DNA from: a virus
Strand: one strand, 5' to 3'
Virus record (IMG/VR): IMGVR_UViG_3300050821_003375
Location: 1 to 52,050 of that record
DNA: 52,050 bases
Part shown: positions 30,616-37,433 of the stretch, piece after piece
Position numbering within the stretch: position 1 is the stretch's first letter
How the letters are laid out: each line of letters begins with the position of its first letter
Notes under the pieces: generated by a model
Databases searched by the model: none
The model's input: only the letters and a program-made list of their open reading frames with translations
What the model was told of the DNA's origin: nothing
Position numbers and translations under genes: made by a program

Positions 30616-30631
30616 TTTATTCTCCTAGTTT

Positions 30632-30675
30632 GGCAAAATTGCCTAAAAGATGGCAGATCGCACCTGCCATTAAGT
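30632..30675 (-). repeat. Intergenic leader element, copy 1
   Basis: Minus strand: after the stop codon, TTGAACTT-like lead-in, hairpin ATGGCAG/CTGCCAT (arms 30650-30656 and 30664-30670), CTTTTA, mini-hairpin GGCAATTTTGCC (30632-30643), then AGGAG. The same order and sequences occur at 31642-31689 with a different first hairpin. Probably an mRNA processing, stabilising or attenuating element. Confidence 0.55.
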
Positions 30676-30855
30676 TCAATGTATTACAGGCAATTGGCAT
30701 AAGGCCCAAATGGTAAATATAAAGACTAACAATAATGGTATACAACCAAGATTGTTATTTGGACCTTTCCAAGCTGTTATCACTCCTTGTTGATTTAGGT
30801 TGCTAAAAACAACCACTAGTACAATGATAACAATTATGGTAAGGAGGATATGCAT
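30676..30855 (-). CDS. Small two-span membrane protein
   Basis: 59 aa from the ATG at 30855 (GGAG upstream, TAATG coupling). Two hydrophobic segments: residues 3-20 (ILLTIIVIIVLVVVF) and 38-55 (CIPLLLVFIFTIWALC), joined by a polar loop. Inner-membrane location expected. Holin-like or accessory role possible but the lysis genes are not nearby. Confidence 0.6.
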   Translation of the reverse strand: MHILLTIIVIIVLVVVFSNLNQQGVITAWKGPNNNLGCIPLLLVFIFTIWALCQLPVIH

Positions 30856-31154
30856 TATCCATATCTCCAATCACCAGCGCCGCAATAGCCTTCATAATCG
30901 CCATCTTCACGAGCAGCCAGACGGCGACTTTCGGCATTTCGCGCCAGCTCTTTCATGCGTTGCTTCTTGATGACGCGTTGACCTCCACATGCAGCGCACG
31001 TAATGTCATATACGCCGCTCATATAGTCTTCTCTGAAGTCTGGGTCTTCATTGAAGTCTTCCGCAGTCAATCCATTCGCGTCAATATTTGGATTGACTGT
31101 CTTTCCCTCTCCTTCACAGACAGGGCATATTATCCACGGGTCTTTCTTTGCCAT
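30855..31154 (-). CDS. DnaJ-like zinc-knuckle phage protein
   Basis: 99 aa. WIICPVCEGEGKTVNPNID and CAACGGQRVI form two CxxCxGxG knuckles of the DnaJ type, separated by an acidic region (EDFNEDPDFREDYMSG). The helical basic C-terminus contains ARNAESRRLAARED. This exact arrangement is common in alphaproteobacterial phages. Function unknown; a chaperone or RNA-binding adaptor is conceivable. Confidence 0.75.
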   Translation of the reverse strand: MAKKDPWIICPVCEGEGKTVNPNIDANGLTAEDFNEDPDFREDYMSGVYDITCAACGGQRVIKKQRMKELARNAESRRLAAREDGDYEGYCGAGDWRYG

Positions 31155-31324
31155 TTTCTGCTCCTTTGAATTACACGAGTTGCTGTTTCTTCTGGTAGAA
31201 AACCTTTATTGAAGTCATCGCGATAGTCATATGACTTCAATAGTGTCAACGACTTCTTTACCATAGATTCAAGGTAAAATTCTACCCTTGACATCCAAAT
31301 ACTAAACTCTTGATTTTCTGTCAT
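31130..31324 (-). CDS. Small hypothetical protein (DUF5419-like)
   Basis: 64 aa. The helical layout with LTLLKSYDYRDDFNKGFLPEE and ATRVI follows small phage proteins of the DUF5419 type (helix, DxYDWxxG-like turn, PEEAA helix). Function unknown. Overlaps the next gene by 25 bases. Confidence 0.55.
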   Translation of the reverse strand: MTENQEFSIWMSRVEFYLESMVKKSLTLLKSYDYRDDFNKGFLPEETATRVIQRSRKWQRKTRG

Positions 31325-31624
31325 TTACTCTCCTGTCAGCCAACCCTTTTCATGCAACAATTTAATTTGAGCCTTTGTTGCAAAACCACATTCGTTAGCA
31401 TCAAAAGCCTCGGAAACGCGCCGCTCAGTATTCGCAGTCCAATTGCCTGGGCGCTCCTCGATTGTGAGAACGTTACCCCAATCAGAACAATAGGGTTGAT
31501 TAAGTTTGAATGGCCCTTCTCTTCTGCCAACCATTTCTTCCACACGCTTTTGTGCTTTCTCAAACGTAGCATGTGACGAAATATGTGTTCCATCACATGC
31601 TCTATTGATAACAACGTACCTCAT
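31325..31624 (-). CDS. Hypothetical protein
   Basis: 99 aa from the ATG at 31624 with AGGAG 7 bases upstream; the frame runs longer upstream through the leader element and should not be used. Starts MRYVVINRACDGTHISSHAT and has a helical middle and a C-terminal SAP-like turn (ATKAQIKLLHEKGWL). No family certain. Confidence 0.55.
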   Translation of the reverse strand: MRYVVINRACDGTHISSHATFEKAQKRVEEMVGRREGPFKLNQPYCSDWGNVLTIEERPGNWTANTERRVSEAFDANECGFATKAQIKLLHEKGWLTGE

Positions 31625-31641
31625 TTTATTCTCCTCAGTCT

Positions 31642-31689
31642 GGCAAAATTGCCTAAAAGCGGAGCGCATTGCTGCGCTCCAAAGTTCAA
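31642..31689 (-). repeat. Intergenic leader element, copy 2
   Basis: Minus strand: TTGAACTT, hairpin GGAGCGCA/TGCGCTCC (31673-31680 and 31661-31668), GCTTTTA, mini-hairpin GGCAATTTTGCC (31642-31653), AGGAG. Matches 30632-30675 except that the first hairpin has a different sequence but the same place. A related CTTTTAGGCAAT segment lies before the plus-strand gene at 34923. Confidence 0.55.
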
Positions 31690-31694
31690 TTATT

Positions 31695-32045
31695 TCAATA
31701 GCAGTTTCTGAGCATGGCCTCATCGGCTTCGATGCATTCCATGATGGCCCAGCGCTCAGCTTTAGTGTATTTACGCATGGAACGCTCAAACAGCATCTCT
31801 GGAATCTCTTCGGCTCTACGAACTGAGAGTCCAGTTATGTGCTTAAATAGATAGTCAATTGACGATGGTAACCAACTGTCACTAGCGTCGTATGTTCGAC
31901 CACCATATTTAAGCCACTCACCTAATCCTCTATGATAAACGACTTTTGATCGCTCAGAATCTGTGAAGTAGAACGTGATCTCCGTATATGAATACGGATC
32001 GTGTTCTGGACCTTCAGATCCACGTCTTACACTGATGCGCGCCAT
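31695..32045 (-). CDS. Hypothetical protein
   Basis: 116 aa. Beta-rich N-terminal half (YSYTEITFYFTDSERSKVVY), helical C-terminal half (KYTKAERWAIMECIEADEAM). ATG directly after the previous stop region. No known domain. Confidence 0.55.
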   Translation of the reverse strand: MARISVRRGSEGPEHDPYSYTEITFYFTDSERSKVVYHRGLGEWLKYGGRTYDASDSWLPSSIDYLFKHITGLSVRRAEEIPEMLFERSMRKYTKAERWAIMECIEADEAMLRNCY

Positions 32046-32267
32046 TTAACCCTCCACCTTAAGCCAACGGCCATCAGCCTGTCTCTTGTACTTCTGGCCA
32101 AAGCCAGTTCCGAGTTTGCCACAGCCGTGTTTCTCCCAGCTATAGCTACTCATGCAGGCCCAAGGTCCCATCTTTGTTTTGCCATCAAACATAAAATCGC
32201 CGTATGGCATACCAAAGTCGTCGTGACCAGTTTTATCTGGTCCATACCAATATACTGCTTTTACCAT
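32046..32267 (-). CDS. Small Gly/aromatic-rich protein
   Basis: 73 aa. Rich in Gly, Trp, Tyr and Lys (YWYGPDKTGHDDFGMPYGDF), Cys at two sites. Beta-structured, probably a small phage accessory. It is the gene immediately downstream of hammerhead copy B. Function unknown. Confidence 0.5.
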   Translation of the reverse strand: MVKAVYWYGPDKTGHDDFGMPYGDFMFDGKTKMGPWACMSSYSWEKHGCGKLGTGFGQKYKRQADGRWLKVEG

Positions 32268-32285
32268 TTTAGTTCTCCTGTTACT

Positions 32286-32346
32286 GACCTCGTCAGCTAG
32301 CGCCTAACGCTAGGAGAATGGCGCTTGTGGCGCCACCCTTTCGGTC
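32286..32346 (-). ncRNA. Type II hammerhead ribozyme, copy B
   Basis: Minus strand: GACC (stem II), GAAA, stem III GGGTGGCGC/GCGCCATTC (9 bp with two G-T pairs, 5-base loop), TC, stem I CTAGCG/CGCTAG with loop TTAGG, CTGACGA, GGTC (stem II). The core GAAA, UH and CUGANGA are intact, and stem II is GACC/GGTC where copy C has GATC/GATC. Predicted cleavage is after the C at 32314. The element occupies all of the gap between the stop codon at 32347 and the ribosome site of 32046-32267. Confidence 0.85.
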
Positions 32347-32766
32347 TTATGATCCCATTTGTAGCAACCAAACACCGTCTGATCCTTTGTATATTCCTTC
32401 AATATACAAGTCATTTAGGATGTGTCCCCAGATGCCGTGCTTGCCGTCAGTTTTAGGACGATTGACCAGAATCGAATCCAACGGAGCACTAGCTGGAAGC
32501 GTTCTGGTTTCATCTTCCTCGTCATATATCTTCACATATCCGGCGCAGACAACATCAATTAGATCTGATAATCTCCACGGCTTCTTGCCACCAAATTGGA
32601 GCAATACAGAATGTGAAAGAGGATAATCAAATCTTATTGATATCCTTTCTGAAATATCCACAATCATTTGTTCGTGATTGTTCTTTAGTTGGATAAGATC
32701 TGGATCGATGATGTCATGTTCGCGACACATCCACGACATGATATGTATGTTAAGATTTATCTTCAT
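32347..32766 (-). CDS. Hypothetical protein
   Basis: 139 aa from the ATG at 32766 (AGGAG 8 bases upstream). Mixed alpha/beta, with CREHDIIDPDLIQLKNNHEQ and a C-terminal LNDLYIEGIYKGSDGVWLL. No known domain. Flanked on both sides by hammerhead elements, so it would be released as a monocistronic mRNA after cleavage. Confidence 0.55.
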   Translation of the reverse strand: MKINLNIHIMSWMCREHDIIDPDLIQLKNNHEQMIVDISERISIRFDYPLSHSVLLQFGGKKPWRLSDLIDVVCAGYVKIYDEEDETRTLPASAPLDSILVNRPKTDGKHGIWGHILNDLYIEGIYKGSDGVWLLQMGS

Positions 32767-32784
32767 TTTACTTCTCCTGTTACT

Positions 32785-32841
32785 GATCTCATCAGCTAGC
32801 GCCAAACGCTAGGACAGCCAATCGCACTGGCTGTTTCGATC
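32785..32841 (-). ncRNA. Type II hammerhead ribozyme, copy C
   Basis: Minus strand: GATC (stem II), GAAA, stem III CAGCCA/TGGCTG with loop GTGCGAT, TC, stem I CTAGCG/CGCTAG with loop TTTGG, CTGATGA, GATC (stem II). This is the textbook hammerhead core (CGAAAC...GUC and CUGAUGAG). Predicted cleavage follows the C at 32813. It begins 3 bases after the stop codon of 32845-33090 and ends just before AGGAG of the next gene. Confidence 0.88.
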
Positions 32842-32844
32842 TAT

Positions 32845-33090
32845 TTACGGAAATATGAATTCGTAATAGCTATCATCTCCAGTTTCTTCTTTATCGTCTG
32901 GACCATGAGCAACAATTCTGTATCCATATTGCTCGTTCTTATTGAAGAACGTTCTTAATTTCATTATCTTTCTTATCTTAGTCATTCCAAGTTCGTCTAT
33001 CATTGGCTTCGCTTTGTGATCGCCAGCTCCCTTATTGAGGAAGTAGTTGAAGCTGTCGATAAGTTCCACCGGTATGCTTATGTTTGCCAT
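32845..33090 (-). CDS. Small hypothetical protein
   Basis: 81 aa, GGAG upstream. Basic middle (KAKPMIDELGMTKIRKIMKL) and acidic C-terminal end. Possibly a helical DNA-associated protein. No family recognised. Confidence 0.5.
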   Translation of the reverse strand: MANISIPVELIDSFNYFLNKGAGDHKAKPMIDELGMTKIRKIMKLRTFFNKNEQYGYRIVAHGPDDKEETGDDSYYEFIFP

Positions 33091-33105
33091 TTTACTCTCC
33101 TGTGG

Positions 33106-33438
33106 TTAGCGGTTTTTGATCGTAACAATTTTCGGACCAAGATCGAAATCAACGATCTTGTGGGTATCAGTAATTGTTACTATAAAATTGAGTACATGAA
33201 ATAAGCCAACATATCCTATCACTTTATAGATGCCATTAGCTTGCAGTATTTCCTCTCTGACTATAACCTTTTGAAGCTCCTCAATTTCCTCTATGAGGTT
33301 CCACGACTTCTCTTTATTAAGAGAATACGCTTGTTGGTAGTGGTCATTCTTTATTCGCATTGCGCCAACGCAAGGGTATCTTTTACCCATTACATCAGCC
33401 CACCATTGTCCTGGGTGTCCAAACGCATATACGGCCAT
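33106..33438 (-). CDS. Hypothetical protein
   Basis: 110 aa. Aromatic start (MAVYAFGHPGQWWADVMGKR), a coiled-coil helix (WNLIEEIEELQKVIVREEIL), then a beta-rich half. ATG follows AGGAG. No family recognised. Confidence 0.5.
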   Translation of the reverse strand: MAVYAFGHPGQWWADVMGKRYPCVGAMRIKNDHYQQAYSLNKEKSWNLIEEIEELQKVIVREEILQANGIYKVIGYVGLFHVLNFIVTITDTHKIVDFDLGPKIVTIKNR

Positions 33439-33439
33439 T

Positions 33440-33595
33440 TTACTTCTCCTGTGGTTGTTTGTTTATGAAGTTTAGTTGCTTTAGTGTTATTGGTCCTCTT
33501 TTCTTTCTGCGATTATTCATCATTCGCAGTTCAATCTCTATTCTGGTGCGCTTCTGTTCTGGTTGATTAGAATGCACGAAGTGTTTGACACGCAT
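33440..33595 (-). CDS. 51-aa very basic protein
   Basis: GGAG lies just before the ATG at 33595, overlapping the end of the upstream gene. Sequence MRVKHFVHSNQPEQKRTRIE continuing to RRKKRGPITLKQLNFINKQ: strongly basic, mostly helical. The last codons carry the ribosome site of the next gene (CAGGAGAAG). Likely nucleic-acid binding. Confidence 0.6.
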   Translation of the reverse strand: MRVKHFVHSNQPEQKRTRIEIELRMMNNRRKKRGPITLKQLNFINKQPQEK

Positions 33596-33600
33596 TGTAC

Positions 33601-34035
33601 TTACTCCTCAGTATACTCGCCTTCGATGACTATTCCTTCGATCTGCATATATTCTGACTCTTGAGACGCTGCTTGCGCTGGTTGCTGAATAACAGCTAAG
33701 ACGCGCCCTTTGGTCTTTGGATTAGTCGTAAACCTCCCATAATACTTCTTCTTGTTGATATATCCTAAATTCTGATCGTTTTCTCTATAACGATTGACAG
33801 TTGGATCTTTAATTGATGTTTTAATTCTGAATCCTGAAACTTTTCGCGTTTTCTTGCTATTTTCAGGATCAATTACGATACGCCACTTAGAACGCTTCTT
33901 TCTTGGCGTTTGAGCCACAACATATCCGTCTTGTTGTGGTAGACGTTCTCTTGTTGTTGAGAGAACTATTTGTCGCAATGATGCAGAATAAGATTCATGC
34001 TTTTCTTTTTGAATCTTTTTACTTCTATAAGACAT
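33601..34035 (-). CDS. Basic hypothetical protein
   Basis: 144 aa, AAGGAG upstream. First two thirds very basic (YRSKKIQKEKHESYSASLRQ; TPRKKRSKWRIVIDPENSKK), C-terminal third Glu/Ala-rich. Possibly an RNA- or DNA-binding protein. First gene of the leftward run that ends at 22539; its 5' region is the structured stretch 34036-34720. Confidence 0.55.
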   Translation of the reverse strand: MSYRSKKIQKEKHESYSASLRQIVLSTTRERLPQQDGYVVAQTPRKKRSKWRIVIDPENSKKTRKVSGFRIKTSIKDPTVNRYRENDQNLGYINKKKYYGRFTTNPKTKGRVLAVIQQPAQAASQESEYMQIEGIVIEGEYTEE

Positions 34036-34720
34036 TTTGATTTCTCCTTTCTAGTGCTGACAGCACTATTGAACACAGCAGGATTATTTCATCCCGCTGT
34101 GCTCTGTATTGCTGTCTTTGATTTTTTGGGTCACCAGACACTATCGCACAATGTCTGGGTTTCGGATGTTCCCTTGCTCGCCACGTACGGTTTCTTTTCC
34201 CGTCCAGTTTGCACCCTCAAAACACTGTCTCTTGCCTTTTTGGACTCAACAGGGTGTTACATGAGTTCGTCAAATCTGTTTTCCTGCATCTAAGGCTGGT
34301 CAAACATCCTCAGGCAACTTGTCATGCGCTTGCCTTTCGTATCAGAGCGTTGTTCTTCGCAACCCCGTGATACTTGCGCTATTCTACGAGTGATCCTTTT
34401 ACCGCTCCTGTTGATTCTCCGCATGTCTTCAGACATGCGTAATCAGCCCCGAACACGGACGAGCCCAGCCGGCATAAAGCAATCCTCGAATGTCAAACAG
34501 CGGGTCGTAGGATCTGTCAAAAACCGCAGAGACCGCTTTCGGCGGAATGTCAAGTGTAACCGCAGTAGAAGTCAGATCAGATCGTCTTCGCCCGCGCCTA
34601 TAGCGGGCTAGAGGGTAGTCTAGCCGAAATCGCGAAGGAAGGCAAGCCCTATTTTTGCCGCACTTTGGCGGTTCAGAATTCATACACAGATTTGCCATGT
34701 TCAATTGTCAAATATCATCA
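34036..34720 (-). ncRNA. Long structured non-coding region
   Basis: About 680 bases without a supportable gene. The minus strand holds a chain of strong hairpins: GGCTAGA/TCTAGCC, CCCGC/GCGGG, GCATGTCT/AGACATGC, CCAGACA/TGTCTGG, CACAGC/GCTGTG and TAGTGCT/AGCACTA, the last two just before the AAGGAG of 33601-34035. CTGCGGTT occurs twice around a CCGC/GCGG hairpin. More GC-rich than surrounding genes. Could be a long leader, one or more small RNAs, or a degenerate gene; no known RNA family recognised. Confidence 0.4.
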
Positions 34721-34771
34721 GCTATTGATAATGGTGATAGATGACTTGATGCGCCACTATTTAATGTGGGT

Positions 34772-34800
34772 TTGCTTCACATTAGAAAACGTGCTATAAT
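34772..34800 (+). promoter_or_regulatory. Sigma-70 promoter for 34923-35936
   Basis: TTGCTT (34772-34777), exactly 17 bases, TATAAT (34795-34800) preceded by TGC, i.e. an extended -10. This is the best promoter match in the window. The 120-base leader that follows contains CTTTTAGGCAAT with GCC and a hairpin TACGTG/CACGTA. Confidence 0.75.
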
Positions 34801-34922
34801 AGGGCTAGACCAATGTGCTGTTTGACATCGTAAATCGCCTATGGACGGCTCACCTTTTAGGCAATACTGCCAAGCCATACGTGTAACTTTGCACGTAATT
34901 TCGGCCTATTAGGAGAACCGTT

Positions 34923-35936
34923 GTGAGTCTGACAAAGAAAACTACCATAGCGCCAAATCCACTTGATCAAGTGGTAAAGGTCTTCGACACTTATATGGAT
35001 GCTAAACCACACTATATGTGGGGCGCAGCTCTATGGGCGCTACATACTCACGTCTTCATGCAATACGATAAGTCACCAAGATTGACTATCCTCAGTCCTG
35101 TTCCGAATTGTGGAAAGAGCACAGTTCTGAATATTCTTGGTGCAATGGCGTGGGAATCCAAAAGAGTGATAGATCCATCTGAAGCATCTCTGCTTCGTCT
35201 AGCCAACAAACACTCATTGTTGATTGACGAAGTGGACAATATGTCAATCGTTAAGAGAATGAGATCCATTCTTAATGACGGGCATAGTTTCGGTGGAAGT
35301 GTATCGCGCGTACAACCAGATAAGACTGTAGTCAATTGGCCAGTTTATGGCCCAGTTGCACTTGCTGGTATCGGTAAAGTGCCAGCAACTCTAATGAGTA
35401 GATCAGTTGTAATCAGGTTGCATCGCTCATCTAAACCTCTTGAGAGGTTCAGCCCAAGAGAACATTACTATGCATCTCAATTGCATAGATGGGCCGAACA
35501 TTCGGGTCAAAATTTGGATCCAGATCCGAAAATGCCTCTTTCGATGGTTGGACGTAATGCAGACAAGTGGCGCCCTCTAATTGCCATTGCTGACTATTTT
35601 GGTAGAGGCCATTTAGTCAGAAGTATGGCTCTCACGTATATGAATGAGAGTGCTACTCTTGATATAAGAGAGTCAGTGTTGCGTGATACACAGAAAGTGT
35701 TCACAAAAACAAAGGCCAAGATCATCACCACAGATTATCTTTGCGAAACATTACGTGAAGATAAGGACGGTGATTTCGAGGTTGATTATACTGAGCACAA
35801 AGTCACAAAACGAGTATTGGGTAACATACTAGTGGAATTCCAAATCAGAAGCCGTCCATATAGGCACCAACGTGGCCCAGTTCAGCGATGCTGGTTCAGA
35901 GAAGATTTTGAAGAAATGTGGACAAGATATAGCTGA
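34923..35936 (+). CDS. P-loop helicase/primase-associated protein with DUF3631-like C-terminus
   Basis: 337 aa, GTG start with AGGAG upstream. Walker A is SPVPNCGKST (58-67) and Walker B is LLIDEVDN (99-106). An arginine-finger-like segment MSRSVVIRLHR follows. The C-terminal half (WRPLIAIADYFGRGHLVRSM onward) matches DUF3631, which follows such ATPases in phage and island helicases. Likely a replicative helicase or helicase loader working with the primase at 21305. It has its own promoter. Confidence 0.78.
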   Translation: MSLTKKTTIAPNPLDQVVKVFDTYMDAKPHYMWGAALWALHTHVFMQYDKSPRLTILSPVPNCGKSTVLNILGAMAWESKRVIDPSEASLLRLANKHSLLIDEVDNMSIVKRMRSILNDGHSFGGSVSRVQPDKTVVNWPVYGPVALAGIGKVPATLMSRSVVIRLHRSSKPLERFSPREHYYASQLHRWAEHSGQNLDPDPKMPLSMVGRNADKWRPLIAIADYFGRGHLVRSMALTYMNESATLDIRESVLRDTQKVFTKTKAKIITTDYLCETLREDKDGDFEVDYTEHKVTKRVLGNILVEFQIRSRPYRHQRGPVQRCWFREDFEEMWTRYS

Positions 35937-36009
35937 TTAGCCACTCAATCTAGCGCCTCGGATCGAGGGCAGGAATTACGTGCTAAGTTACAACATCATT
36001 TATCATCAA

Positions 36010-36654
36010 TCATACCACTTTGATGATATTGTCTTTTTCTTCCAGATCAGCAATCTTCTTTTCCATTTCTTCTGTGGTCATATTGTCAATGGCAGCCTCA
36101 TCCTCACTCTTAGTGATGAGAGTTGAAGTATCGCCCCATTTGCCAGGCCTACCAGCTTTGAGATGCCTGAATCTCACTTCGACGCGCAACTTGGCTCTGG
36201 CAATCACCTCAGCATCTTGCGTTTTGATGGTCTTTCCATTCTTCACTATTTCTCTAAAATCATGCGCTGCATCATCAGCGATGCTGATCACCTGCTCTTC
36301 AAATATGGATAAGCGATCATTGATTGAGTCTTTATATAGAATACTGAAGTCGTCATTTTGCTTCAGCCACACATTACAGCGGCGCACAGTGGGCATGTGC
36401 TCATCTTTGCAAATATTAATGAGCAACTCACCAGCAGCAATACGTTCACATATCTCTTGTGCCAATTCTTCAGTATAATTGATTTTGTCCTTTATTTTGA
36501 TTTGTTCTTTATGGAGTTCACGATTGATCTCATCTTGTTGAGCTTTTCTGATACGTTCTTGTTCAGCTTGTTGGCGCTGCTCAAATTTCATACGCTCCCA
36601 ATCTTCAGCCAACATGGCTGGTTGATCATCAGGATGATACGCATTACTTGTCAT
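36010..36654 (-). CDS. Terminase small subunit-like protein (Sf6 gp1 type)
   Basis: 214 aa. Residues 1-65 are a charged coiled coil (KFEQRQQAEQERIRKAQQDE). Residues 66-195 match the Sf6-type small terminase: ICERIAAGELLINICKDEHM, PTVRRCNVWLKQNDDF, then DRLSIFEEQVISIADD, and finally AEVIARAKLRVEVRFRHL with PGKWGD. This fold forms the ring that recognises DNA for packaging. It is about 9 kb from, and opposite to, the large terminase gene, whose direct neighbour is another small HTH protein. Ends acidic. Confidence 0.72.
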   Translation of the reverse strand: MTSNAYHPDDQPAMLAEDWERMKFEQRQQAEQERIRKAQQDEINRELHKEQIKIKDKINYTEELAQEICERIAAGELLINICKDEHMPTVRRCNVWLKQNDDFSILYKDSINDRLSIFEEQVISIADDAAHDFREIVKNGKTIKTQDAEVIARAKLRVEVRFRHLKAGRPGKWGDTSTLITKSEDEAAIDNMTTEEMEKKIADLEEKDNIIKVV

Positions 36655-36886
36655 CTTTACTCTTCCTCTGACGTAGTTTCAATATCAAATATTGGAGTAA
36701 TGATTTGTTCTTATTGTGTTGTTGGAGCGCATCTCTCATTTCTTTTCTGAATCGCGCCTCAATCTCATTCAATGTCACTTCAGGTATAGTTGGCTCTGGC
36801 TGTTGAATACCCATTTGTTGAATTTGATGATTGCGCCAGATACGCGCTGCTCTTTGTCTAGCAGTTTCTGGGTGTTCATTTATCAT
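36644..36886 (-). CDS. Small helical basic protein
   Basis: 80 aa from the ATG at 36886 (GGAGAG 12 bases upstream; the frame is open further but lacks a site). Begins MINEHPETARQRAARIWRNH and is helical throughout, with a basic end (LILKLRQRKSKDDK). Overlaps the small-terminase-like start by 11 bases, so the two are probably coexpressed. Confidence 0.5.
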   Translation of the reverse strand: MINEHPETARQRAARIWRNHQIQQMGIQQPEPTIPEVTLNEIEARFRKEMRDALQQHNKNKSLLQYLILKLRQRKSKDDK

Positions 36887-36973
36887 GCTTGCATGATAAC
36901 TCTCCAATTGTGTCGAAATTAAGGCGATATCTGAAAAACAGAAATATGATCTACGATTTCTGATTTTTAGGGC

Positions 36974-37002
36974 TTGCTGAGAGACTCGTCTCGTTCTATG
37001 CT
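36974..37002 (+). promoter_or_regulatory. Putative promoter for 37029-38978
   Basis: TTGCTG (36974-36979), 17 bases, TATGCT (36997-37002). The spacer holds an inverted repeat GAGAC/GTCTC that could bind a regulator. It lies 27 bases before the first ATG of the unit and in the divergent gap with 36886. Confidence 0.5.
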
Positions 37003-37028
37003 TACGATCCCGGTAGCAGGAGAGAAAG

Positions 37029-37202
37029 ATGGATATTGATACAGAACTAAAAAAGCTAGTTATCAATTGTCACGAATGCAATAAAGAATTCATAAAGGTA
37101 ATAAAAAATCAGAGATTTTGTTGTGATGTTTGTAGGAAACGTGATTTCAGAAAAAGAAATCGTAAACTTAAAATAATGGGACGTGATTTATTTGCAGCGT
37201 AA
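37029..37202 (+). CDS. 57-aa zinc-finger protein with DLF end
   Basis: AGGAGAG precedes the ATG. Residues 13-36 have NCHECNKEF and RFCCDVCRKR, two CxxC knuckles as in small zinc fingers, followed by a very basic helix (RKRDFRKRNRKLK). It ends GRDLFAA, sharing the DLF-type peptide with replication proteins. Location at the head of the helicase unit suggests a replisome accessory. Confidence 0.65.
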   Translation: MDIDTELKKLVINCHECNKEFIKVIKNQRFCCDVCRKRDFRKRNRKLKIMGRDLFAA

Positions 37203-37214
37203 TGGGAGGTTAAT

Positions 37215-37418
37215 ATGTGGATTAAATCAGGATCTATCATCACCAATATGGATCATATACGTTGTGTCACTATAAAAGATAATGTCATAAAATTGTGGGA
37301 CACAGATAATAGTGAATCATTTAGGCCAATAGAATTTGAGAATATAAGTATGGCCAATAGAGAATTCAAGAAAATATATGATGCGCTGAGAGTAGTACAT
37401 ATCAGCGAAGAAGAATAG
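37215..37418 (+). CDS. Small hypothetical protein
   Basis: 67 aa, GGGAGG upstream. Beta-rich first half (SGSIITNMDHIRCVTIKDNV) and a helical second half with an acidic end. It sits between the zinc-finger and helicase genes. No family recognised. Confidence 0.55.
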   Translation: MWIKSGSIITNMDHIRCVTIKDNVIKLWDTDNSESFRPIEFENISMANREFKKIYDALRVVHISEEE

Positions 37419-37433
37419 TTCTGGGGAAATGCC

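Noticed and set aside
34120-34180. Minus-strand CGAAAC followed by a hairpin with loop containing GTGCGAT, like hammerhead copy C
   Set aside because: After the hairpin there is no UH site, no stem I and no CTGANGA; only the hairpin resembles stem III.
34429-34704. 91-aa frame on the minus strand in the non-coding tract
   Set aside because: No ribosome site, composition unlike the neighbouring genes, and it runs across strong hairpins; treated as non-coding.
34700-34730. CTGATGA on the minus strand near 34716
   Set aside because: No GAAA with pairing stems on either side, so not a hammerhead.
36887-37028. Inverted repeat CTGAAAAACAGAAAT / ATTTCTGATTTTTAG as terminator
   Set aside because: It lies between divergent genes, is followed by GGGC rather than T, and is AT-rich; an operator is more likely but unproven.
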